A stretch of 64,000 bases of DNA. Source: an uncultured Bacteroidia bacterium (GTDB lineage Bacteria > Bacteroidota > Bacteroidia > Bacteroidales > UBA932). Of the stretch, positions 48,023 through 56,222 are shown piece by piece. Position 1 is the first letter of the stretch, and each line of letters begins with the position of its first letter. The translations under genes and the position numbers were made by a program. Under the pieces are notes generated by a model that made no database searches, was not told the origin of the DNA, and saw only the letters and a list, made by a program, of their open reading frames with translations. Where the stretch lies: assembly GCA_902766255.1 (NCBI GenBank), contig CACXCS010000086.1, positions 62,001 to 126,000 on the forward strand, written 5' to 3'.

Positions 48023-49410
48023 TAGATGTAGATCTTCTGACCTATGCTGAGCCTGTCGCTTCGCATGTGGTTCCAATTCATCAACTGTCTGATGCTCACA
48101 TGATAACGGCGGGCGATGTGACTCAGCGTGTCGCCGCTTCGTACCACATAAACCGTACGCGCACCACTGCCGCCGCTGCCGGAGGATTTGCCCTCGGAGA
48201 CATCTTTAAGCACTTGGTCGGACAGATAGAGTTTAGCGTTGTGGTTGTAAAGCGAATCCTGGTCGGCGGCAAGCCATGCAGCGCTCCAGTTGTATGGAAC
48301 ATTGACCGTGCATACTCCGCCGCTGCCAGGTATAATGTCGTTGTAATACTTGGGATTCAGGTACTGAAGCTCCTGCAGTGGCACGCCCACCACCTCGCTT
48401 ATCTGCTTGAAATGGAGATTGCGGTGTACATGGAATGTGTCTGTCTGCCCTGGCATGCCTACGGAAGCAGCCTCGAGGCCGTAATCGGAGCTGTATGCAA
48501 ATGCATACATCACTCCCACGAACGCCGGCAGATATCCCCTGGTTTCATGAGGGAGATAGGGATAGACAGACCAAAAGTCGCGGCTGCCGCCTGCACGTCT
48601 TATGGCCTTGTTGACATTGCCCGCGCCGCAGTTGTATGCACTTACGGCAAGCGGCCAGTCACCGAGCATCTTGTAAAGGCTCTTAAGGTAGCGGGCAGCG
48701 GCGTCCGTAGACTTCTCAACATCCATGCGTTCATCAACGAAAGAGTTGATTTCCAGGCCATAGGAGCGGGCGGTGCGATACATGAACTGCCATATTCCCT
48801 TGGCTCCGGCACGGGAAGTTGCCGTTGGCTTGAGCATTGATTCAACTATGGCAAGGTACTTGAGTTCCAAGGGGATACCATACTTGCAGAAGATCTCTTC
48901 GAAGATGGGGAAATAGTACGTGCTAAGTCCCATGGCCTGCTTCATTGCCTCACCCCTGCGCTCGGAATAGAGCACCATGTAATTCTTTACAACATCATTG
49001 AAAGGCAGGGTGAAATATGGGTTCAAAGCCGCAAGGCGCGACATCATCACGGTATCGCTGACCGACGATGACAGATGAACAGTATCCATATTGAAGGCCT
49101 GCATGTCGGTGCCGCGGCCGAAATTGTTCTTGTACCAAAGGGCCAGCAAGCTGTCTGTCACCTCAGGGGTATAGTCCATGGCCTGCATGGCACCTGCAGG
49201 TACGTTGTCGCCTTGCCCGGCAATCTCCTCGGGAACGACTTCGGTCTCGACGGTAAGAAGGCTGTCAACAAGTGATTTAAGGGAATCAAGCTTGTGCCTG
49301 AGGGTCTTGTTTTCCTGCTCGAGTGCCTTCGTCCTCTTTCCGGGCAGAAGCTGTGCTCCTGCAGGTACGCAGACAAAAAGCACCAGGACAATCAGGAAAA
49401 AACGGCGCAT
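48019..49410 (-). CDS. MltD-like lytic transglycosylase with LysM domain
   Basis: 463 residues. Signal peptide MRRFFLIVLVLFVCVPAGAQ, then a short coiled coil (~28-55), an SLT domain with catalytic Glu in YLAIVESMLKPTATSRAGA and WQFMYRTARSYGLEIN, VSAYNCGAGNVNKAI, and a C-terminal LysM (VVRSGDTLSHIARRYHVSI). It cleaves glycan strands of peptidoglycan in the periplasm. Last gene of the parA-parB-DUF5683 unit, four bases after DUF5683. Confidence 0.93.
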   Translation of the reverse strand: MRRFFLIVLVLFVCVPAGAQLLPGKRTKALEQENKTLRHKLDSLKSLVDSLLTVETEVVPEEIAGQGDNVPAGAMQAMDYTPEVTDSLLALWYKNNFGRGTDMQAFNMDTVHLSSSVSDTVMMSRLAALNPYFTLPFNDVVKNYMVLYSERRGEAMKQAMGLSTYYFPIFEEIFCKYGIPLELKYLAIVESMLKPTATSRAGAKGIWQFMYRTARSYGLEINSFVDERMDVEKSTDAAARYLKSLYKMLGDWPLAVSAYNCGAGNVNKAIRRAGGSRDFWSVYPYLPHETRGYLPAFVGVMYAFAYSSDYGLEAASVGMPGQTDTFHVHRNLHFKQISEVVGVPLQELQYLNPKYYNDIIPGSGGVCTVNVPYNWSAAWLAADQDSLYNHNAKLYLSDQVLKDVSEGKSSGSGGSGARTVYVVRSGDTLSHIARRYHVSIRQLMNWNHMRSDRLSIGQKIYIY

Positions 49411-49414
49411 AGTG

Positions 49415-50281
49415 TCAGAACTTAAATCCGACGCTTATCCCGAACGCCGGAGAGGGATTGAAGGCCAGCTGTGTGTCCGGCATCATAACAGAAGGTTTGA
49501 CAGTCATGGCCATATCGTCCACTATCTCGAAATCGTGCATATAAGAGAAGACGTTGGCATCGATTACCTGCAGCAGATAAACAAGGGCAATTGCCAGTAT
49601 GGAATAGTCGCGGTACCGGCGGAACACATCGCGGTAATAGAGTGCCTGCTCCGATGTGATTGGACCGGTATACTGCACCTCCTTGTTTGTGGCTTCTTTG
49701 TATATTCGGCGATAGCGCTGATAGTTGATATTGTTAGTGTCGTAAAAGTAATAAGCGGCACCAAGGCCTCCCAGGTAAATGGGAATTTTCCAGAATTCAC
49801 CATTGTATGCCTGACCGAGACCAGGAAGTAAAAGAGAATATAGGGTGGCGCGCCCCGCAAGCGGATAAACGTCTGATTTATAGCTTATCACACCATCCAT
49901 CAACGTGGCCCAGTATGCTACTCCAGCCCCTATGAAACAGTATTTGGCAGCCTCGTGACGCCCTTGAGTGTTAAGATAGATTCCTGCGCCCAGAGGACCG
50001 AGAGTAGCTCCGTAAACCAGGGGCAGTTTCCAGTACTGTTTATTGTATATCTGCTCTCCTCCCACGAAAATCATGGATCCTGCGAACATAGTACCGATTT
50101 TGATATCCTGCTTGTGCCCCAGGCCGGCGAAATACTCCTTGAACGAGAACATCACGTCCGTGGAGTCCTTGATGGTGTTGTTATCGTCATTATACTGCTG
50201 CTGAAAAGCCTCCGACCTGAACTGGGCGGAAGCATTTACGGCAACGAGTACCATCAGGAGCAAAAACAGCAGTCGCTTCAT
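49415..50281 (-). CDS. DUF5683 membrane protein
   Basis: 288 residues. Signal peptide MKRLLFLLLMVLVAVNASAQ, then several hydrophobic segments (LYSLLLPGLGQAYNGEFWKI is the family hallmark; YSILAIALVYLLQVIDANVF). DUF5683 proteins occur next to parAB in many Bacteroidales; their role is unknown. A GTG at 50284 is in frame but the ATG at 50281 overlaps the parB stop by one base (TGATG) and gives a normal signal peptide. Confidence 0.88.
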   Translation of the reverse strand: MKRLLFLLLMVLVAVNASAQFRSEAFQQQYNDDNNTIKDSTDVMFSFKEYFAGLGHKQDIKIGTMFAGSMIFVGGEQIYNKQYWKLPLVYGATLGPLGAGIYLNTQGRHEAAKYCFIGAGVAYWATLMDGVISYKSDVYPLAGRATLYSLLLPGLGQAYNGEFWKIPIYLGGLGAAYYFYDTNNINYQRYRRIYKEATNKEVQYTGPITSEQALYYRDVFRRYRDYSILAIALVYLLQVIDANVFSYMHDFEIVDDMAMTVKPSVMMPDTQLAFNPSPAFGISVGFKF

Positions 50282-51207
50282 CACCTGGCTTCTTCGAGAG
50301 CATTGAGGAACGCTTCGACCTCGGCGTCCGAGTTGAACCTGACTGTGAGCGAGCCCTTGCCCGCGGAATTGCGGCGCACTGAAATATCACGGCTGAAATA
50401 CCGTCCCATGCATGAAAGAAGGCGGTTGTATTGCTCGGGAAGATCTTGGGGGACCTGAGCCGCAGGCTGTACAGATGCCGGCACGCGTCCCTCGCGCACC
50501 AGCGTCTCAAGCTCGCGTACTGACAGGCCGCGTGAAACTGCAGCGTCACACAAGGACTCTTGAAGAGCAGGGTCTTCTACTCCGAGCAGCGCCTTTGCAT
50601 GGCCAGTGGAGATCAGGCCGACTTTGAGGTCATGCTGGACTTTCAGGGGCAGTTTGAGAAGACGCAGAATATTGGCCACCGTGGCGCGTTTTTTACCTAC
50701 ACGGTCTGCCATCTGCTCCTGCGTAAGGCCGCATTCGTCGATGAGGCGCTGGAAACTCATTGCCTGCTCGATAGGATCGAGATCCTGACGCTGGATATTT
50801 TCAACTATGGCCATTTCGAGCATGCCCTGGTCGTCGCTGTCCTTTATGTAGGCTGGAATCATGCTCATTCCGGCCATGCGGCAGGCCCTGTAGCGTCTCT
50901 CGCCGCTGATTATCTGGTACCGGCCGGTATTGACGCGGCGCACAGTTATGGGCTGTATGAGCCCGAGTGCGCGGATTGACGCAGCCAGTTCTTCCAGTGC
51001 AGCGGAATCGAAATTCATGCGGGGCTGGAATGGATTCGCGTCCACCTTGTCCATGGGGATGCGCATTATGTCGGCCTCAGAGGCGGGGGCGGTACCTGCA
51101 ACATCTTTGTTGATATACCCTACGGGCTTGCGGAGCAGGTCGGCACTGGGCACCGAGCCCATCAACGCCTCCAGACCCTTGCCAAGCCCTCTGTTTTTTA
51201 TGCTCAT
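50281..51207 (-). CDS. parB: Chromosome-partitioning protein ParB
   Basis: 308 residues. MSIKNRGLGKGLEALMG start, CTPase/ParB domain (~55-145) with ISGERRYRACRMAG and the box AIVENIQRQDLDPIEQA, then a helix-turn-helix (LTQEQMADRVGKKRATVAN) and a C-terminal dimer domain. It loads on parS DNA and works with ParA. Its start overlaps the parA stop by ATGA. I found no parS-like palindrome in the vicinity by eye. Confidence 0.96.
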   Translation of the reverse strand: MSIKNRGLGKGLEALMGSVPSADLLRKPVGYINKDVAGTAPASEADIMRIPMDKVDANPFQPRMNFDSAALEELAASIRALGLIQPITVRRVNTGRYQIISGERRYRACRMAGMSMIPAYIKDSDDQGMLEMAIVENIQRQDLDPIEQAMSFQRLIDECGLTQEQMADRVGKKRATVANILRLLKLPLKVQHDLKVGLISTGHAKALLGVEDPALQESLCDAAVSRGLSVRELETLVREGRVPASVQPAAQVPQDLPEQYNRLLSCMGRYFSRDISVRRNSAGKGSLTVRFNSDAEVEAFLNALEEAR

Positions 51208-51989
51208 TGCTTATTGATTTTATCGCCGTTTCGCTCCAGCAGCTCTGAGGCAAGGTTAAGGTAGTTGGATGAACCCGTACAGGATATCTCGTACAGCAAT
51301 ACAGGCTTACCGTGCGAAGGAGCCTCGCTAAGGCGTATGTTGCGCTGGATAACCGTCTTGAATACCAGATCCTTGAAATGCTCGCGGAGTTCGGCAAGCA
51401 CCTGCTGATGAACTTTTGTTCGGCCGTCGAACATGGTGACTACAAAGCCCTCGATAGTCAGTGTCGGATTGAGTCCGTTCTGGATGATTCGAATAGTCTG
51501 GAGCAATTTCCCGAGGCCTTCAAGGGCGAAGAATTCCGGTTGGACAGGTATGATTACGGAATCGGCAGCGGTCAGAGTGTTGACGGTAATCAGGCCCAGC
51601 GAGGGCGAACAGTCGATGATGATGTAGTCGTAGTTGTCTCGTATGGGGGCAATGGCTTTCTTGAGGGCGGATTCACGTTCCTCCTCGTTGATCATTTCTA
51701 TCTCGATGCCCACCAGATTGATATGCGAGGGAATCATGTGAAGGCCGTCCATTTCCGTCTGAATAAGGGTGTCTTCGACGGAAATATTGCCCTCCATGAG
51801 TTCGTAGAGGGTGCGGTGGCTGTCATCGTCGGGAGAAAAATTAAGACCCGAAGTGGTATTTGCCTGAGGGTCGGCATCTATAATGAGCACTTTCTTTTCA
51901 AGTGCCGCAAGCGATGCTGCCAGATTGATGGCGGTAGTGGTCTTGCCGACTCCCCCTTTCTGATTGGCGATAGCTATTACTTTACCCAT
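51204..51989 (-). CDS. parA: Chromosome-partitioning ATPase ParA (Soj)
   Basis: 261 residues from ATG 51989. Deviant Walker A KGGVGKTT with Lys11 and Lys16, Walker B around IIDCSPSLGLITVNTL. It begins MGKVIAIANQKGG; three upstream residues in frame are discarded because the promoter leaves only 6 bases before the ATG. It powers ParB-parS movement. First gene of the parA-parB-DUF5683-MltD unit, divergent from the lipid kinase. Confidence 0.96.
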   Translation of the reverse strand: MGKVIAIANQKGGVGKTTTAINLAASLAALEKKVLIIDADPQANTTSGLNFSPDDDSHRTLYELMEGNISVEDTLIQTEMDGLHMIPSHINLVGIEIEMINEEERESALKKAIAPIRDNYDYIIIDCSPSLGLITVNTLTAADSVIIPVQPEFFALEGLGKLLQTIRIIQNGLNPTLTIEGFVVTMFDGRTKVHQQVLAELREHFKDLVFKTVIQRNIRLSEAPSHGKPVLLYEISCTGSSNYLNLASELLERNGDKINKQ

Positions 51990-51995
51990 ATTATG

Positions 51996-52003
51996 CAAAA
52001 ATA
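51996..52003 (-). promoter_or_regulatory. -7 element of parA
   Basis: Minus strand reads TATTTTTG, 6 bases from the parA ATG. Confidence 0.5.
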
Positions 52004-52015
52004 AGAATAATTTCG

Positions 52016-52023
52016 TACTTTTG
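52016..52023 (+). promoter_or_regulatory. -7 element of the lipid-kinase gene
   Basis: TACTTTTG ends 4 bases before the ATG at 52028, so the message would be nearly leaderless. It lies 12 bases from the opposite parA element. Confidence 0.55.
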
Positions 52024-52027
52024 CACT

Positions 52028-52990
52028 ATGACTAGCACTAAAACTGACTGGTACATCATTGTCAACCCCCGTGCAGGCTCGGGCAAGACCATGTCTAAAT
52101 GGGTCCCGGCAGAGAGGACTCTCCACGAACTGGGTATTGAATTCACCACCGCTATGACCGACCATAAACGGCACGCCACAATGCTTGCTCACGAGGCCGC
52201 TGTTGATGGATACAGGAAATTCCTTGCCGTAGGAGGTGACGGTTCCTTGCACGAAACCCTCATCGGCATAGCCCGTTACTGTGACGAAACCGGTACCGCG
52301 CCCGAAGAATTCACGCTGGGCGTTCTGCCCATAGGTTCCGGAAACGACTGGATTAAATCCCTCCGTGTTCCAAATGACCTAGATGCAGTTCTGCGGCTCA
52401 TCACCAAAGGTTCATTCGGCAAGATGGATTTGGTAAAAGTAATAGGCGGAGGCGGTAAAATCAGCTATATGGCCAATGTAGGCGGTACTGGTTTTGACTC
52501 CCATGTATGCAGCCGTGTCAATTTCCAGAAAGAAAGCGGCAAGAGGGGCAAGCGTATATACCTGAGCGCCCTTCTCCACACAATCAGGAACCTTGACGCA
52601 ATTTCGCTTAAAGTAGTGGCTGACGGCAAGGAAATCTTCGAAGGCAAGTGCTATTCAATAGCCTTGGGTAACGGCCCATACAGCGGCTCTGGAATGAGAC
52701 AAGTTCCTAATGCCACAATAGACGATGGTATACTGGATTACATGATAGTACCTAAACTTCCGCTTAACGTTATCGTCTCGCAAATACCCAAGCTTTTCAG
52801 CGGCAGTCTCGACAAGTCGGAGCAAGTTATTTCGGGCAAGTGCAGGCAACTGCTGATCGCACCTTTGGACGAAGTCTCCGAAGACATTTTTGAACTTGAC
52901 GGCGAAATAGAGGGACGACTGCCAATGAGTATCCAGATGGACGGACGGCAGATAAACGTTATCAAAGGCTTAGCTGGTACTGAATCTTAA
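52028..52990 (+). CDS. Diacylglycerol/lipid kinase family protein (YegS-like)
   Basis: 320 residues. NADK/DAGK-type fold: VNPRAGSGKT near the start, AVGGDGSLHE (GGDG nucleotide-binding motif) and LPIGSGNDWIKSL, then YSIALGNGPYSGSGMRQVPNA of the C-terminal beta domain. It phosphorylates a lipid, probably diacylglycerol or a sphingoid base; Bacteroidales make sphingolipids, so either is possible. The end overlaps the convergent barrel gene by 29 bases. Confidence 0.88.
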   Translation: MTSTKTDWYIIVNPRAGSGKTMSKWVPAERTLHELGIEFTTAMTDHKRHATMLAHEAAVDGYRKFLAVGGDGSLHETLIGIARYCDETGTAPEEFTLGVLPIGSGNDWIKSLRVPNDLDAVLRLITKGSFGKMDLVKVIGGGGKISYMANVGGTGFDSHVCSRVNFQKESGKRGKRIYLSALLHTIRNLDAISLKVVADGKEIFEGKCYSIALGNGPYSGSGMRQVPNATIDDGILDYMIVPKLPLNVIVSQIPKLFSGSLDKSEQVISGKCRQLLIAPLDEVSEDIFELDGEIEGRLPMSIQMDGRQINVIKGLAGTES

Positions 52991-54509
52991 CTTCAAGTTT
53001 AGCATCTTTATTCGCTGTCATCCAAGGATATTCGATATAGGATACCCTATAGTAAATGGAATGGCTACGGCCTATTTTCCAGGTACCCGCAAGCGATAGC
53101 GCCCACCCTTTCCCGTAATAAGCCGGCACGTTGAAAGAGCCGGGTGCGTCACGTTCGTAAACATATATCCTGTCGTCCCAGTTCTCCACTTTGAACAGAG
53201 TCCAGCGCAGCCAGGCGCGGATATTTCCCTCGGAACGGCCGGCTTCGGCATTAAACAACCACGATACATCCGTACATCTGACCAGGTCGAGCCGTGTCCT
53301 GGCCATCCATTTCCATGCTTGAACTTGCATCTCTCCCCTGGCCTCCAGCCTCCAGTTTTCTTTGCGGCATGCAGCCACTCTCAAGGCAGGAATTATTGTA
53401 GCTTGTCCCAAAACGATTGAAGGATTGTATTTTACCATCATCCTGAACTGCCTTGTCGACCAATATGCCACGCCATTGAACGAACGTGCCGATATACCTG
53501 CAGCAAGCTCCGGAAGGCCGCTTGCATATCGCAAAAACGAGGCTATTTCCGTTCCATATCTGGGGAGCCACCTGATGCCGAGCACGACATCCGGTCTCCC
53601 CTGCCAGCAAAACTCTCCGTATAGCCCCAAGTTGGGCAGTCCCATCTTGAAATCGATGCCCAGGGCCCCGGTTTTTGCTGTCAGTCCTGCCGAGAATCGT
53701 TTTCCGATGTAAGAAATCGCTCCCATCGGCATTCTTTCTTTTACAGCATAAGCAGCTGCAACATTCCATCTGCCGAACTCAAGATCGGCGGCAGCCCCGC
53801 AGTACCCAGGAGAAAATGATCCTGTCGGGGTAAAACCTGTTCCGCTGCGCCTGAATGCGGAAACCGAACTCCATGGTTGCATTGAAAAGCCGCTCCATAT
53901 ATTCAATCCCTGGCCGAAACGGGCGTTGAAGTGCCCCAGTACCAGTTTTCCCAAGTGTTTCTTCCCATAAAGTGCCGCGCTGACTGTGCCGATATCCATA
54001 GTCTGGTTTGAATATGTGGTTCGCGTTGACCAGTGCAGACATGCCGTTTCGCCGAGAGTCACTTTGTATTTGAGCCCCCAGTTGTACTCAAAATCATTGT
54101 TTCCAGTCTTCTTTGCAGCGCCTCTGACCATCAAATCATTGTGGATTTTATTATGCTTCCGCTTGCCCGGAGGATCGGATGTCGAGAGACGTGTGAATGG
54201 CTTTAGAGCTTCTGCATAATCGTGGTTAAAGCCGTCCACAAGCTCAAGTTCAGTATATGAAAGGACATCTCCGGAACGGCTCTTCCAGTCCAGGAAAGAG
54301 GCTGCCTGGAAGGCATTCATCAGCCCGGACGCCACCAGGCGGCTGCGTGAACACAAGTTCAGTTCAAGCGGCCGCAACTGTAAATCCCTGAAACGCTCCA
54401 GGGTCGTTTCATCCAGATCTTCGAGGGAGGCGGCGCCGGTAAGGAAAAGAACGGCGCTTTCAAAATCTGGTGTCCCATAAAGGGCAAGCAATAACAGAAG
54501 TGTTTTCAT
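52962..54509 (-). CDS. Helix-hairpin-helix plus outer-membrane beta-barrel protein
   Basis: 515 residues. A short hydrophobic start (MKTLLLLLALYG) may be a signal peptide. Residues ~30-105 carry ComEA-like helix-hairpin-helix sequence: LRPLELNLCSRSRLVASG and SFLDWKSRSGDVLSYTELE then LVDGFNHDYAEALKPF. The rest is a predicted barrel of amphipathic strands ending KVEIQYQLSL-like (KLEVKIQYQLSL). The same pairing of HHH and barrel is a known but unexplained Bacteroidota family and might help DNA uptake. A -7-like TATCTTAG on the minus strand (54532-54539) has one mismatch. Confidence 0.75.
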   Translation of the reverse strand: MKTLLLLLALYGTPDFESAVLFLTGAASLEDLDETTLERFRDLQLRPLELNLCSRSRLVASGLMNAFQAASFLDWKSRSGDVLSYTELELVDGFNHDYAEALKPFTRLSTSDPPGKRKHNKIHNDLMVRGAAKKTGNNDFEYNWGLKYKVTLGETACLHWSTRTTYSNQTMDIGTVSAALYGKKHLGKLVLGHFNARFGQGLNIWSGFSMQPWSSVSAFRRSGTGFTPTGSFSPGYCGAAADLEFGRWNVAAAYAVKERMPMGAISYIGKRFSAGLTAKTGALGIDFKMGLPNLGLYGEFCWQGRPDVVLGIRWLPRYGTEIASFLRYASGLPELAAGISARSFNGVAYWSTRQFRMMVKYNPSIVLGQATIIPALRVAACRKENWRLEARGEMQVQAWKWMARTRLDLVRCTDVSWLFNAEAGRSEGNIRAWLRWTLFKVENWDDRIYVYERDAPGSFNVPAYYGKGWALSLAGTWKIGRSHSIYYRVSYIEYPWMTANKDAKLEVKIQYQLSL

Positions 54510-54552
54510 AGTATTAAAAGTATAGTTTCAGCTAAGATACGATTTTTTTGAT

Positions 54553-54560
54553 TAACTTTG
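54553..54560 (+). promoter_or_regulatory. -7 element of the fakA-M49 operon
   Basis: TAACTTTG, 9 bases before the ATG at 54570. It heads a run of ten plus-strand genes with gaps of at most 8 bases. No -33 box found. Confidence 0.55.
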
Positions 54561-54569
54561 CGCTTTATT

Positions 54570-56222
54570 ATGATAGAAACAAATGTACAAACCTACAACC
54601 TTGGTGGCGAGTTGTACTTGAAGATGTTGTCCCAGGGTTGTGCCCGCCTCGGCAAGAATCGCCAGGCTGTCAACGACTTGAATGTTTTCCCGATCCCCGA
54701 TGGGGATACAGGTGATAATATGTGCCTCACTCTCGAAGCTGGCTACGCACAGGCTTCCCCACTTTATGGAGCCTCCCTGGGCGAGATTGCCGGAGCGGTT
54801 TCCTCCGGCATGCTGATGGGTGCAAGGGGTAATTCAGGAGTTATCCTGTCCCGGATTTTCTCCGGCCTTGCCAAAGGTCTTGCCGGTCTGAAAGATACCG
54901 ACACCAAAGGTTTCGCCGCAGCAATGGAAACCGCAGTCAAAGAAGCCTACGGAGCCGTTTCCAACCCGGTCGAAGGCACAATACTTACTGTGGTTCGCGA
55001 GGGCACTGACTCAGCAGTTCCTCAGGAGCACGAGTCTATCGAGGACTACATCGCCGCCCTTACACATGGTATGGAAGATTCCCTCGAAAAAACGCCCGAA
55101 AAACTTCAGGTACTCAAAGAGGCTGGCGTGGTTGACAGTGGCGGCGCCGGGCTGCTTCAAATTTTTTACGGTTTTCAAGATGCCCTGCTTGGCATTGAAA
55201 ACAGCGAAGTAGCAAGGCCTGCAGCTACAGTGTCCAAAGTTGACCTTTCCCTTTTTGACGAGAATACCGAGCTGAAATTCGGATACTGCACCGAGTTCCT
55301 ACTGCGTCTCCAGAGCAGCAAGGTTGATCTTGATACATTCGACGAGAAGGTAATTCAAGACTATATTCTCGCCTCAGGGGATTCTGTGGTTTTTTTCCGC
55401 GAGGGTACTATCATCAAAGTCCACGTACACACCAAAACGCCTGGTGACATCCTGAGCCACTGCCAGCGCTGGGGCGAGTTCCTTACAATCAAAATCGAGA
55501 ACATGACGCTCCAGCATCATAACTCCTCCTTTGCCGAGAAGAATGAACCTGTAAAGCGCAAGGAATACGGGATTATTACCGTTGCCAGCGGCAGCGGTCT
55601 TTGCGAGGCGTTCCGCACCATAGGTGCCGACTTCGTAGTTGAAGGCGGACAAACCATGAACCCATCCGTTGCCGATTTCATACAGGCTTTCGATAGCGTT
55701 CCGGCAAATAACATTTTTGTTTTCCCAAATAATTCCAACATAGTTATGACTGCCAAACAGGCAGCCGATATATATTCCAAGGCACGCATCATTGTTGTCC
55801 CAACCAAAGACCTTGGCCAGGGCTACGTGGCAATAGCCTCCCTGGATACCACTTCCGGCGATGCAGAATCCATAGCTTCCACAGCCGGTGAAATTGCCTC
55901 CGGAGTGGTTTGCGGATTAGTCTCCCCCGCCAGCCGCGATACCGTCAAGGACGGCGTAGATGTACACAAAGGCGGCTTCATAGGATACAGGGGCAGTGAA
56001 GTGCTGTGTAGCTCCGCCAGCCGTCTGGATGCCACTCTCGAATTGTGCAAAGCACTAGACGCAGGTTCACACGATGTTGTACTTGTATTCGGCGGCAGCG
56101 ATTCCACCGAAGATGAGGCTGCTGAGCTTTGCTCCAGACTGGGCGCTGATTATCCATGTACCGAATTTATGTATAATTACGGCGGACAAGCCGTTTATGA
56201 TTACACACTGATATTATGCTGA
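54570..56222 (+). CDS. fakA: Fatty acid kinase catalytic subunit FakA-like (DAK2/DegV-associated)
   Basis: 550 residues. The N-terminal DhaL/DAK2 domain (~10-205) has the Mg-ATP Asp cluster PDGDTGDN (Asp44, 46, 49) and MGARGNSGVILSRIFSG. A middle DAK1-like part (~235-320) and a C-terminal FakA domain (~330-550, FVFPNNSNIVMTAKQAADI) follow, as in Staphylococcus FakA. It transfers phosphate from ATP to a fatty acid held by FakB. A TTG at 54558 is in frame, but the ATG at 54570 is the better start because the TTG lies in the promoter. It overlaps the FakB fusion gene by 7 bases. Confidence 0.9.
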   Translation: MIETNVQTYNLGGELYLKMLSQGCARLGKNRQAVNDLNVFPIPDGDTGDNMCLTLEAGYAQASPLYGASLGEIAGAVSSGMLMGARGNSGVILSRIFSGLAKGLAGLKDTDTKGFAAAMETAVKEAYGAVSNPVEGTILTVVREGTDSAVPQEHESIEDYIAALTHGMEDSLEKTPEKLQVLKEAGVVDSGGAGLLQIFYGFQDALLGIENSEVARPAATVSKVDLSLFDENTELKFGYCTEFLLRLQSSKVDLDTFDEKVIQDYILASGDSVVFFREGTIIKVHVHTKTPGDILSHCQRWGEFLTIKIENMTLQHHNSSFAEKNEPVKRKEYGIITVASGSGLCEAFRTIGADFVVEGGQTMNPSVADFIQAFDSVPANNIFVFPNNSNIVMTAKQAADIYSKARIIVVPTKDLGQGYVAIASLDTTSGDAESIASTAGEIASGVVCGLVSPASRDTVKDGVDVHKGGFIGYRGSEVLCSSASRLDATLELCKALDAGSHDVVLVFGGSDSTEDEAAELCSRLGADYPCTEFMYNYGGQAVYDYTLILC

